Assembly (NCBI RefSeq): GCF_015350795.1
Contig: NZ_JADKSH010000002.1
Span: forward strand, 186,001-250,000
Length of the DNA stretch: 64,000 nucleotides
Reading direction: 5' to 3'
DNA from: Microbacterium sp. VKM Ac-2870
GTDB taxonomy: Bacteria > Actinomycetota > Actinomycetes > Actinomycetales > Microbacteriaceae
How positions within the stretch are numbered: the stretch's first letter is position 1; the number at the start of each line of letters is the position of its first letter. Of the stretch, positions 1-11,781 are shown piece by piece. A program made the translations under genes and the position numbers. The notes beneath the pieces are model-generated. The model made no database searches. It saw nothing but the letters and a program-made list of their open reading frames with translations, and was not told the DNA's origin.

Positions 1-845
1 GCTCAATCAAAGAGCGAAATGTTGATCGTCTGACATCGGTTGGCGCGAAATTTCTGGATGCCGATCTTCTCAAAGCCGACCTGCAATCGCTTCTGGCTGA
101 CGCGAGTCTCATTTTTCACCAGGCGGGCCAACCAGGCGTTCGGAGCTCCTGGGGTCGAGAGTTCGCCCACTACCTCGACGCGAACATCTCACTTACGCAG
201 AAAATTCTCGAAGCGGTCAAGTCGAGCGACACGCTCTCGAGGTTCGTGTATGCGTCCTCCTCATCTGTCTATGGGGATGCCGAGTCCTTCCCTACTTCCG
301 AAGATTCATTGACGCGCCCTGTTTCTCCCTACGGAGTGTCGAAGCTCGCGGCTGAGCACCTGTGCTCCCTGTACGCGCGCAACTTTGGCGTGCCAACGAT
401 CTCACTCCGATACTTCACCGTCTACGGCCCCGGTCAACGTCCAGATATGGCATTCACGCGCTTTACCAGAGCGGCCGTCACGGGTGGGGAGATTGATGTA
501 TATGGGGACGGGAACCAGGTTAGGGATTTCACGTATATTGACGATATTGTGGAGGCGAATATCGCAGCTGCGTTGGCGCCAGATATTCACCCGGGGACGG
601 TTCTGAATGTCGCGGGTGGGTCAAGTACCACAATTCGGGATGCCCTGGAACTCTTGCGGCCCTGGTCGTCGCGTGGGTTCACGGTTCGGTTCCATCCAAC
701 GGTGTCTGGCGACGTCTACCGCACGGGCGGCGATACGTCGCGGATACGTGCGATGCTCGGATGGTACCCCAAGGTCTCACTAGAAGATGGACTAAAAGCT
801 CAGTTCGCTTGGGCGCAACAGTCCTTCAGTGAGGGAAAGGCATGA
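1..845 (+). CDS. NAD-dependent epimerase/dehydratase (sugar-nucleotide epimerase), 5' end cut off
   Basis: This is an extended short-chain dehydrogenase acting on a nucleotide sugar, probably a UDP-sugar 4-epimerase type enzyme supplying the glycan locus. The reading frame is open from base 3, so the N-terminal part, including the Rossmann GxxGxxG, lies upstream of the window. Visible landmarks are HQAGQPGVRSSW, the SSSSVYGD segment (catalytic Ser), the PYGVSK motif (YxxxK pair) and LRYFTVYGPGQRPDMA, which is typical of UDP-glucuronate/UDP-glucose epimerase relatives. The stop overlaps the next start (ATGA), so it heads or continues a glycan operon. GC is lower than in the core genes. The exact substrate cannot be read from the sequence. 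Confidence 0.9.
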   Translation, partial: SIKERNVDRLTSVGAKFLDADLLKADLQSLLADASLIFHQAGQPGVRSSWGREFAHYLDANISLTQKILEAVKSSDTLSRFVYASSSSVYGDAESFPTSEDSLTRPVSPYGVSKLAAEHLCSLYARNFGVPTISLRYFTVYGPGQRPDMAFTRFTRAAVTGGEIDVYGDGNQVRDFTYIDDIVEANIAAALAPDIHPGTVLNVAGGSSTTIRDALELLRPWSSRGFTVRFHPTVSGDVYRTGGDTSRIRAMLGWYPKVSLEDGLKAQFAWAQQSFSEGKA

Positions 846-1678
846 TCCGCTGGACGGTAGTCTCGGTCACCTACAATAGCGCTGACACACTCCGCAAACA
901 CTGGCAGTCGCCACTTCCCGCCGGCGTCGAGTGGATCGTAGTAGACAATAGTTCGGCTGACCAGTCGGCCGACGTCGCTCGCTCACTTGGCGCGGACGTA
1001 ATCCGATTGGATACGAACAGAGGATTCGCTGCAGCGAATAACGTCGGACTGAGGGCGGCGAAGGGCGAATGCATTGCATTTGTAAATCCCGATGTCGTTG
1101 TCGACTTCGCGTCGCTATTTGCACTCGAGAGTGCTGTCCTCTCGTCGGAGACTCTGATTGCACCACAGTTAACTAACGCTGATGGTTCGTTGCAACCAAA
1201 CGGCAGGGGTGCACCGATCCTTTTACGGAAAATCGCCAACCGTACCGGGTTCTCGCGAAAAATGGCCAGCAACTACCTGATATACACAGACGAAGGCGAA
1301 GTTCGATATGCCTGGTGGATCACAGGAGCTGTAGTGCTCGGATCCGCAGCCTTTCTTCGCAAGCTAGGCGGGTGGAACGAGCGCTTCTTTTTGTACCACG
1401 AGGATGCCGACCTGTCGATGCGAGCCTGGCGAGCGGGTGGATCAGTCCGCGTCGATGGCGACTACCGCTGGATTCACACCTGGGCGCGGGAGTCCAAGGG
1501 ATTTCGGGTCCGCCCCATCTTGCGTGAATTGTCATCCGCGATCAAGTTCTACTCACGGGAACCTTTGCTTCTAGTCGCGCAGGGGTCGATACGCTACTCT
1601 CCTCAATCGAGGCTTTCGGGTTCATTGGCACTTGATGCTGCGCCCCCTTCAATGGTCGACCGAAGCGATAGCGAATGA
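842..1678 (+). CDS. Glycosyltransferase family 2 (rhamnosyltransferase-like)
   Basis: This is a 278-residue GT-A fold glycosyltransferase, cytoplasmic or membrane-associated, that would add one sugar to a lipid-linked glycan. The family signature runs VSVTYNS at the N-terminus, VDNSS near residue 35, NRGFAAANN, then FVNPDV as the DxD-equivalent, and GGWNERFFLYHEDADLSMR with the ED acceptor-site pair. Among GT2 enzymes this pattern is typical of WbbL/RfbF-like rhamnosyltransferases, which fits the dTDP-rhamnose genes about 7 kb downstream; donor identity is inferred. The start overlaps the upstream stop and its own stop overlaps the next ATG, so translation is probably coupled. Confidence 0.88.
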   Translation: MIRWTVVSVTYNSADTLRKHWQSPLPAGVEWIVVDNSSADQSADVARSLGADVIRLDTNRGFAAANNVGLRAAKGECIAFVNPDVVVDFASLFALESAVLSSETLIAPQLTNADGSLQPNGRGAPILLRKIANRTGFSRKMASNYLIYTDEGEVRYAWWITGAVVLGSAAFLRKLGGWNERFFLYHEDADLSMRAWRAGGSVRVDGDYRWIHTWARESKGFRVRPILRELSSAIKFYSREPLLLVAQGSIRYSPQSRLSGSLALDAAPPSMVDRSDSE

Positions 1679-2760
1679 AGGTCGCTATTGTTCTGCGGGA
1701 GGACTCCGAAACTAAGAATGGAGGCGATGTAGCGCAGCTTCAAAGCTACGCTGCATCGTTGACTCGACTCGGGGTCGAGGTCCAAGTAGTACGCGGGGCT
1801 AAAGCACTCCAAGACATCAAGTGCGATGTAGTCCACGCTGCAAATTTGGACTTACCGCTAGAAGTTGCTGAAAGTGCGCGAGTGGCAAAGGCGATTGGGT
1901 CCAAGTTCGTCCTTTCTACTATCAGCCATCCCATCGATGGAATACGCGCAATGTACCGATATGGGAACGACAGCTTTTATGCAAAGCTTCGCAAGCTGGG
2001 GGTTCCGGAATCGGCGGGGCTCGCCGTGCGCGAGGGGGCCAAAAGCGCGGCAGGTGGGCACATTAGCCGGCTGCTTCGGATCCGATCCCTCGATCGGATG
2101 CAGCAGGCGGTGCTGGACATGACTGACCTCGTGCTGGCAATCGCCTCCGGCGAGGCGCGGGCCCTGAGTTCTCGTTTCACGCTTCCCCACAGGCCAGTCG
2201 TGCTCCCGAATGCTCTCGGCTTCGGTGGCGGGAGACCACCTTCGGAAGAATCCACGAGCAACGGAGATATTCTCGTTGTCGGAAGAGTGGAACCGAGGAA
2301 GAATACGCTCGAGATGGCTCGAGCTTGCGAACGCGCCGGCCTACGAGTGATATTCGCCGGCGCTATCAATGAGAATCATCGTTCATACTCGCGTGCATTC
2401 CTTAAATTGATCGCATCCTCGGATCACTGCAGCTACCTCGGTCATGTTGGCAGGGAGGAGCTTCGCTCCCACCTTGAGCGGGCACGTGCATACGTCAACC
2501 CCTCGTGGTTTGAGGTCGTGTCATTAGCTGACTGCGAAGCCGCGGCGATGGGTGTGCCAGTTGTCACTAGCGTGCACAGCTACATCGATGATCTGCTGCC
2601 GAACGTTTCGAGAATCGACCCAGTACGGGTATCAATGGATGCCGACGGATCATATCTAGCGAGTTGCATCGAATCAGCGAGAGTCGTGGAGCCTCCGCCT
2701 GAGCGTACATGGGATCAAGTCGGCGAAGAGTTGCTCGACGGCTACAGGAGCGTGCTATGA
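1675..2760 (+). CDS. Glycosyltransferase family 4
   Basis: This is a 361-residue GT-B fold glycosyltransferase of the glycan locus. The C-terminal donor-binding half begins at VVGRVEPRKNTLEMARAC, the usual family-4 turn. It contains EVVSLADCEAAAMGVPVV, a variant of the E-x7-E nucleotide-sugar binding motif. The N-terminal acceptor domain is divergent, which is normal for the family. The ATG overlaps the GT2 stop (ATGA). Donor and acceptor are unknown. A third of its codons end in A or T, unlike the core genes, in keeping with a transferred cassette. Confidence 0.86.
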   Translation: MKVAIVLREDSETKNGGDVAQLQSYAASLTRLGVEVQVVRGAKALQDIKCDVVHAANLDLPLEVAESARVAKAIGSKFVLSTISHPIDGIRAMYRYGNDSFYAKLRKLGVPESAGLAVREGAKSAAGGHISRLLRIRSLDRMQQAVLDMTDLVLAIASGEARALSSRFTLPHRPVVLPNALGFGGGRPPSEESTSNGDILVVGRVEPRKNTLEMARACERAGLRVIFAGAINENHRSYSRAFLKLIASSDHCSYLGHVGREELRSHLERARAYVNPSWFEVVSLADCEAAAMGVPVVTSVHSYIDDLLPNVSRIDPVRVSMDADGSYLASCIESARVVEPPPERTWDQVGEELLDGYRSVL

Positions 2761-2791
2761 CTCGCGCCGAGGGCAGTGAGGTTCCGGTCTG

Positions 2792-4297
2792 ATGAAGGCG
2801 AACGCGACGAGAAATGCGCTCTCCTACTACCTCAACACGATCTTGACGGCCCTGCTAGGCATCATCGTCAATCCGATTCTTCTAAACGGGCTTGGAGCAA
2901 CGAACTTCGGAGTGTGGAAGGCAACATCTCGCTTTCTGGATTTCGCGAGCGTCGCCGATGGGCGCGCAACGCAGGCTCTGAAGTGGACCATCGCATTCAA
3001 GGCTGATTCTGACGACGAAACCGGGAAGCGGCGCGACGTGGGGGCGGCAATTCTCGTGTGGCTACTGGTGCTGCCTGTCATTGTGGCTGCTTCAATTGCG
3101 GTGGTTCTCTTACTTCCATCACTTATCGCGGATCTTCCGCCGGAAGACATAGAGGTCGCGCGCACTATCGGCGCGATCCTAGCCGCCAACATCGTCCTGA
3201 TGGGACTACTGAGCATTCCCGATGCGGTTCTTGTTGGTTCCAATGTTGGTTACCGATCTATGAACGTGACGACCCTGTTTTTGGTGCTCTCCAATGTAGC
3301 GATGATTTCGGTCGCCTGGTCCGGTGCGCCCGTACAATGGCTAGCTGTCGTGGTGGTCGTGTCCGGCGTCCTCAATGGCGCAGTGACATTCGTCGTGGCC
3401 CGCAGGGATATACCTTGGTTAGGAGTCGAGCGTCCTCGGCGAACCGAAGTGCGGAGTATGGGAAAGTTCTCTGGCGGCATCCTACTCTGGGAGCTCGCTC
3501 AGAAGCTCCTGGTTTCCTCGGAAATGATTCTTCTTTCCGTTGCGATCGGTTCGTTTGCGGTGGCTCAGTACACTTTCACGTCCTACGTGGTCCAGTTTTA
3601 CTTGGTGCTATCCCTCGTAACTACCTCAGCGGTCGCCCCTCAACTCGGAGCGCATATCGGCGCCGGCGATATCGGAAGCGCGGCGGGGATCGCTCGCATT
3701 GCGCGGAGCCTATCCCTGACGCTCGCGGTTTTCTTCGGCGGGATGACTCTATTGCTCAACTCCTCTTTCATTGCTCTTTGGGCGGGTCGAGAAATGTATC
3801 TGGGAAACGGCGTTAACGCTCTTCTCGTGCTTTCGGCTATCCAGGTGGCGTTAATCAGGAATGAGTCCCAGATGCAAGACGCTGGATTGCGCGTGTGGCG
3901 CAAGCTCGCAGTCGCAGGAACCGCAACAGTTGCGGCATTGGTCGGCGCTGTGTTTGCCTACAGTCTTTGGGAATCCGTTGAGACCTCATTGTGCGTGATG
4001 ATAGCGATTCGCATCTTTGCTAACGTCATCTTGCCGCACCAAGTGAACCGTCTTGTACGCGGAGCAAGGTATCCCGTCGTGCGATGTTTGACGTCAGCTG
4101 TGTTTCTACTTGTTTGCTACGAGGTTGGGTCCCGGGTCCACCTGGGCTCATGGCTGACGCTCTTCCTATTCGGTGCGCTCGCAGCATGCGTCGTCGGCGG
4201 GGCTGCAGTTCTGATTGCGCTCCCGAACGACTTGCAGCGCGCACTGGTGTCGCGCGTTCGCCGCGCGCTGACGCGCGGGCATCGAGGAGGTATGTAA
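2792..4297 (+). CDS. Polysaccharide flippase (Wzx-like, MATE/PST superfamily)
   Basis: This is a 501-residue integral membrane protein with about 12-14 hydrophobic helices, expected to flip undecaprenyl-linked repeat units across the membrane. The N-terminus (NALSYYLNTILTALLGIIV followed by ILLNGLGATNFGVWKATSR) matches the opening of Wzx-type oligosaccharide translocases. It follows two glycosyltransferases and directly precedes a polymerase-like gene, the usual Wzx/Wzy arrangement. The gap to the upstream gene is 31 nt. The ATG at 2792 is taken as the start because the protein then begins in the normal cytoplasmic lead followed by helix 1. Confidence 0.85.
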   Translation: MKANATRNALSYYLNTILTALLGIIVNPILLNGLGATNFGVWKATSRFLDFASVADGRATQALKWTIAFKADSDDETGKRRDVGAAILVWLLVLPVIVAASIAVVLLLPSLIADLPPEDIEVARTIGAILAANIVLMGLLSIPDAVLVGSNVGYRSMNVTTLFLVLSNVAMISVAWSGAPVQWLAVVVVVSGVLNGAVTFVVARRDIPWLGVERPRRTEVRSMGKFSGGILLWELAQKLLVSSEMILLSVAIGSFAVAQYTFTSYVVQFYLVLSLVTTSAVAPQLGAHIGAGDIGSAAGIARIARSLSLTLAVFFGGMTLLLNSSFIALWAGREMYLGNGVNALLVLSAIQVALIRNESQMQDAGLRVWRKLAVAGTATVAALVGAVFAYSLWESVETSLCVMIAIRIFANVILPHQVNRLVRGARYPVVRCLTSAVFLLVCYEVGSRVHLGSWLTLFLFGALAACVVGGAAVLIALPNDLQRALVSRVRRALTRGHRGGM

Positions 4298-5737
4298 ATG
4301 TCGCGCCCTGTCCGCATCAGCGTCGAACTGCTGCTGCTGGTCGCCCTAACCTTATGGTTCGCGTCGGCGCCAGTGGGGTTCTCGGTCCTCCCTGGGATCA
4401 TCTGTCTGCTTATCGCTTACATCTATCTCGTTCTTTCGTTTCTTCGACCTATGCGCGTTCGAGGTTTCCATCCGAGTTTGTTCACAGTTGAACTGCTGTT
4501 TCAGCTATTCTACTTCGTGATCTTCTTCATGCCCTACCAGCTGGCGCTGCTCGGTTTACAAGACCTCAGAGTTAGTTCGTTTGTGCTGAATACGTTTGCA
4601 GACGAGTCGAACCGTGCGGTGATTCTCGCCGCAGTGGGAATTGTTGCATTCAACCTCGGGTTCGGTCTGGTACGACATGTACCGAGTCAAGAGGATCCAT
4701 CCATCTCGGCAACAAACTGGAACACGCAAGGTCTCCAGCTGATCGTGTTGCTGGCGCAAGCGGGCCTGACGGTTCTCTACATCGGGTCGGGATGGCGTGG
4801 AGCAGGAGAAGGGCGATACACCGGGAGTGAATCGGGTGGTGCGGCTGCCGACGGGACGTCCCTGCTAATCACAATGTTCAGCATGATCGGCGCAGTGATA
4901 GCTCTCGCGCCCCCACCGCCGGGCAGATTCCGTCGGCTCAATGCTCTGGGCATGGCATCCATCGGGCTCGGGGGATGGTGGGCGCTTCGTACTCTTGTGC
5001 TTGGAGATCGCAATACCTTCCTCCTCTGGGCGATCACGATTGCGGCCTCCCTTGCCATCTATCACCTGCGAGTTGGCCGGGTAGCTCTTGTCGTCGGCGC
5101 ACTAGCGGCCTTCATGCTATACAACGCGATCGAGTACCTCAGGATGCATGAAGGCGCGGACTTTGCTGAGCTACTCGGAGCGGTATGGAATCCGGGGGGG
5201 GCGTCTGGCGCAGTTGACAGCAGCTTCAACATCACAACTATCAGCGTTCGTGCGGGTATTGATGCTGTGCCGAACCATATCGACTTCGGTTTAGGTGCAT
5301 ACAAGCTTCTTGGTATCGCTGGAATTGTTCCGCTCGTCCGAGGCGCATTGTTTTCACCAAGCTCTGCGTTCTCAACCACAGGCGATATTCTCACATACTG
5401 GATGATCGGGCCGACTGCTGGTTGGTCAGTTGGCACCAATGTCGTAAGCGATATCTACATTGATTTTGGTGTGGTTGGAGTGGCGATTGGAATGTGCGCG
5501 GTGGGCATATTCGGTGCTGCGATCTCACGGTGGTTCTCGCGTGCCCCCACTGACTTGCCACGTCAAGTGATCTACGTTCTAGTTGTATCGTGTTATGCGC
5601 AGCTTCCTCGCTACGCTCTCGACTTTCCTATTCGGATTCTGGTTTGGTCAGGCACGCTCCTCGTGGTTTGGTCTATATGGTCCCGTGCCGCTTTGCGGCG
5701 GAAGGGTGTCACGGTTGAAACTCGGGTACGCGGGTGA
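4298..5737 (+). CDS. Polytopic membrane protein, Wzy-like polysaccharide polymerase
   Basis: This 479-residue protein has about 11 hydrophobic helices and a large non-membrane loop around residues 280-370 (the SSFNITTISVRAGIDAVPNH region). Size, topology and position immediately after the flippase stop codon (no gap) fit an oligosaccharide repeat-unit polymerase of the Wzy/O-antigen polymerase type. Such proteins are poorly conserved and I see no diagnostic catalytic motif, so the assignment rests on topology and context. It would join flipped repeat units on the outer face of the membrane. Confidence 0.7.
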   Translation: MSRPVRISVELLLLVALTLWFASAPVGFSVLPGIICLLIAYIYLVLSFLRPMRVRGFHPSLFTVELLFQLFYFVIFFMPYQLALLGLQDLRVSSFVLNTFADESNRAVILAAVGIVAFNLGFGLVRHVPSQEDPSISATNWNTQGLQLIVLLAQAGLTVLYIGSGWRGAGEGRYTGSESGGAAADGTSLLITMFSMIGAVIALAPPPPGRFRRLNALGMASIGLGGWWALRTLVLGDRNTFLLWAITIAASLAIYHLRVGRVALVVGALAAFMLYNAIEYLRMHEGADFAELLGAVWNPGGASGAVDSSFNITTISVRAGIDAVPNHIDFGLGAYKLLGIAGIVPLVRGALFSPSSAFSTTGDILTYWMIGPTAGWSVGTNVVSDIYIDFGVVGVAIGMCAVGIFGAAISRWFSRAPTDLPRQVIYVLVVSCYAQLPRYALDFPIRILVWSGTLLVVWSIWSRAALRRKGVTVETRVRG

Positions 5738-5773
5738 TTCACTTTGTCTCGATCTCTGCCGCGGGTAATCACC

Positions 5774-5791
5774 GCTCCCTAGCGTGGGAGC
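5774..5791 (+). promoter_or_regulatory. Inverted repeat around a TAGCGT hexamer
   Basis: GCTCCC and GGGAGC arms of 6 bp enclose TAGCGT, a possible -10 box, 17 nt before the ATG at 5808. It could be a promoter with an overlapping operator or a weak terminator of the polymerase gene. This is sequence pattern only. Confidence 0.3.
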
Positions 5792-5807
5792 ATTGGATGG
5801 TGCTTGA

Positions 5808-6929
5808 ATGACGAATGGTAACAAGCCTGGCCCAAATCGACGCATAACGGTCGCCTTCTTTATATCTAGCCTCGGGGATGGGGGTGCGCAAAAGCAGTTC
5901 GCGCTTCTAGCGAACGAGCTTTCTCGTCGGGACGACGTACGGTTGATTGTTGTCAGGAATTTGCCGGGAATTCATGATCACCTACTCGACGAGGATCGGA
6001 TGGACTGTCGTTGGCTAGGTGCGTCTGGCAACTACGACCCTCGGATCATTACTCGGCTACGACGGGTTCTGCGCGACGAGCGCGTAGATGTTCTGTTCTC
6101 CTGGCTACAGGCCGCTGACGTCCCTGCGTTTTTCGCGCGATCGCTCCACCCGTCGACTGCGTGGGTGCTTGCGGAACGAGATTCCGCGTACCCTAAGAAC
6201 TGGCGGTTCGTGCTGAGGGACTGGCTAGGCGTGCGAGCGGATGCGATAGTCGCTAACTCTGAGGCGGGCGCGGAGTACTGGGGCCGAAGGGGCTATCGAG
6301 GGCGGCATGCGGTGATCTCTAACATCGTGACCCCGTCTCAAGATGCAGGAGAGGCCTCGAGCGCCGGACAGCACACTGCTTTGTTTGTCGGGAGGCTGGA
6401 GCCACAGAAGAACGTGATCACCACGGTGCAGGCGTTGTGTGTAGCTGTTTCTCGTAACGCCCGCTGGAGGTTCAGTCTGGTTGGTCAGGGTTCTCAACTG
6501 CCGGTTCTTAAAGGCATTGTCGAGGACGCGGGTGTGAGTTCGGCGATCGAGTTCGTGGGCTTTACCCACGAGGTCGACTCCGTGATGAGGAGGTTCCGGT
6601 TCCTCGTTTCGATGAGCCTCCACGAAGGGTTGCCAAATGTGCTTCTCGAAGCAATCACACGAGGCCTGATACCGATTGTTTCTCGGATACCGGAACATGA
6701 AGCAGTGTTGGGTCCCAACTATCCGTTTTACGTGAATGAGTACGGCGACGCTTCATCGATCGCGGAGATGCTGGAAATCGCCAGCGTTTCGCCGCTGGCA
6801 AACTCGTCTTCGCTGGCGCACGCGCGAGGGCTAGTGGCTAGCATGGCTCCCGGCCTAGTCGCTGACGAGTACATAAAGCTATTCCAGTCCTTGGGAGCGG
6901 TAGACGCGTCGGTGATCGTCGATGGATGA
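5808..6929 (+). CDS. Glycosyltransferase family 4
   Basis: This is a 373-residue GT-B glycosyltransferase. The N-terminus VAFFISSLGDGGAQKQ is the standard family-4 opening, with the GG-A-Q glycine loop. The C-terminal domain starts at FVGRLEPQKNV and carries SLHEGLPNVLLEAITRG, the E-x7-E donor motif (EGLPNVLLE). It is the last gene of the low-GC block and is separated from the polymerase by 70 nt, so it may have its own promoter. Expected role: one glycosylation step in the exported polysaccharide. Sugar specificity is unknown. Confidence 0.88.
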   Translation: MTNGNKPGPNRRITVAFFISSLGDGGAQKQFALLANELSRRDDVRLIVVRNLPGIHDHLLDEDRMDCRWLGASGNYDPRIITRLRRVLRDERVDVLFSWLQAADVPAFFARSLHPSTAWVLAERDSAYPKNWRFVLRDWLGVRADAIVANSEAGAEYWGRRGYRGRHAVISNIVTPSQDAGEASSAGQHTALFVGRLEPQKNVITTVQALCVAVSRNARWRFSLVGQGSQLPVLKGIVEDAGVSSAIEFVGFTHEVDSVMRRFRFLVSMSLHEGLPNVLLEAITRGLIPIVSRIPEHEAVLGPNYPFYVNEYGDASSIAEMLEIASVSPLANSSSLAHARGLVASMAPGLVADEYIKLFQSLGAVDASVIVDG

Positions 6930-7034
6930 ACGTGATTTGCGATGGCTCACATGCGCGCATTTTGATGTTGATTCTCCATTCTTTTACTTTCCATTTTGCA
7001 AGACGTCAGTCTCCGAACTTTCTCGAGGTGGATC

Positions 7035-8345
7035 ATGAAGTTGTCTGTCATCGGTTGTGGTTACCTCGGCGCGGTGCATGCCGCCGCCATGGCATCCATC
7101 GGTCATGAGGTTGTCGGCGTCGACGTCGACCAGCGCAAGATCGACGCGCTGTCGAAGGGCGAAGCCCCGTTCTTCGAGCCCGGCCTGCAGGAGATCCTCG
7201 CCGCGGGCATCGAGGCGGGCAACCTGCGCTTCACGACCGACATGGCGGAGGCGGCGGGCGCTGAGGTCCACTTCGTGGGCGTCGGCACGCCGCAGCAGAA
7301 GGACGGTTACGCGGCCGACCTCACGTACGTGAACGCGGCGGTGGACGGCCTGCTGCCGTACCTCGCCGAGGGCGACATCGTCGCGGGCAAGTCGACGGTG
7401 CCGGTCGGAACCGCCGCGGGGCTCGCCCCGCGCGTGTCGGAGACCGGGGCGACGCTCGTGTGGAACCCGGAGTTCCTTCGAGAAGGCTGGGCGGTTAAGG
7501 ACACGCTCGATCCCGATCGCCTCGTTGCCGGCGTTCCCGCGAGCGCGGAGGGCGAGCGTGCAGCGGACATCTTGCGAGAGGTCTACGCGCCCGCAGTCGC
7601 GAAGGGCACGCCGTTCCTTGTGGTCGACCTTCCGACCGCAGAGCTCGTGAAGGTGTCGGCCAACGCGTTCCTTGCGACCAAGATCAGCTTCATCAACGCG
7701 ATGGCCGAGATCGCGGAGGCCACCGGGGCTGACGTAAGCAAGCTCGCCGAGGCGATTGGCTATGACGAACGGATCGGACGCCAGTTCCTCAAGGCAGGCA
7801 TCGGCTTCGGCGGGGGATGCCTGCCGAAGGATATTCGCGCCTTCTCTGCGCGCGCAGAGGAGTTGGGTCGCGGCGAATCGGTGGCGTTCCTCCGACAGGT
7901 CGACGAGATCAACATGCGCCGCCGTGATCGGGCTGTGCAGCTCGTTGTCGAGGGACTGGACGGAGCGGTGTTCGAGAAGAAGGTGACGGTGCTCGGCGCG
8001 GCCTTCAAGCCGCACTCCGACGACATCCGCGACTCCCCGGCCCTCGACGTCGCCGTGCGCCTGCACGGGCTCGGCGCCAACGTGACGGTCACCGACCCTG
8101 CGGCGATCGAGAATGCGCGCCGCATCCACCCCCAGCTCACCTACGTCGAAGATCGCGACGAGGCCATCCGGAACGCCGATGCGCTCGTGCTCGTCACCGA
8201 GTGGGACGAGTACCGTCGCCAGCTGCCGCCGGAGCACGCGTCGTCGCTCACCGACGGCCGCGTCGTCGTGGACGGGCGCAACGGGCTCGACGCGGCCGCG
8301 TGGCGCGCCGCGGGGTGGGCGTACTACGGGATGGGGCGGCCGTAG
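7035..8345 (+). CDS. udg: UDP-glucose 6-dehydrogenase (copy 1)
   Basis: It oxidises UDP-glucose to UDP-glucuronate with two NAD+. The protein has 436 residues, beginning with the nucleotide-binding VIGCGYLGAVHA and carrying the catalytic cysteine in FGGGCLPKD (Cys262), with TSE-like AELVKVSANAFLATKISFIN in the central helix domain. The ATG at 7035 is chosen over an upstream in-frame start because of the AGGTGG ribosome site just before it and because copy 2 starts at the same residue. The 105-nt gap upstream is AT-richer. A second gene differing at about 55-60 residues (counted by eye) lies at 11,782, and the two flank the rhamnose genes. Confidence 0.95.
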   Translation: MKLSVIGCGYLGAVHAAAMASIGHEVVGVDVDQRKIDALSKGEAPFFEPGLQEILAAGIEAGNLRFTTDMAEAAGAEVHFVGVGTPQQKDGYAADLTYVNAAVDGLLPYLAEGDIVAGKSTVPVGTAAGLAPRVSETGATLVWNPEFLREGWAVKDTLDPDRLVAGVPASAEGERAADILREVYAPAVAKGTPFLVVDLPTAELVKVSANAFLATKISFINAMAEIAEATGADVSKLAEAIGYDERIGRQFLKAGIGFGGGCLPKDIRAFSARAEELGRGESVAFLRQVDEINMRRRDRAVQLVVEGLDGAVFEKKVTVLGAAFKPHSDDIRDSPALDVAVRLHGLGANVTVTDPAAIENARRIHPQLTYVEDRDEAIRNADALVLVTEWDEYRRQLPPEHASSLTDGRVVVDGRNGLDAAAWRAAGWAYYGMGRP

Positions 8346-8409
8346 TGATTGCTTCGCTGTTTTCTGTCCTGATTCAGGCTCTCGACCTCATCCCTGAAGG
8401 AGGAGAAAA

Positions 8410-11719
<3,310 letters not shown>

Positions 11720-11725
11720 CAACCC

Positions 11726-11763
11726 TGGCGGCGGACAATGGGCGAGAGTGCGCCTCGCCGCCA
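11726..11763 (+). terminator. Possible hairpin between rmlCD and second udg
   Basis: TGGCGGCG (11726-11733) pairs with CGCCGCCA (11756-11763) across a 22-nt loop. There is no U-tract, so it could be an attenuator or RNA-processing hairpin rather than a true terminator. Confidence 0.3.
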
Positions 11764-11781
11764 AACTTGAGGAGATCACAC

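Noticed and set aside
6984..8237. Long minus-strand open frames antisense to the UDP-glucose dehydrogenases, rml genes, glmM, glmS and alr
   Set aside because: Arg/Ala/Gly/Asp-biased shadows with no domain character, fully covered by confident genes on the other strand.
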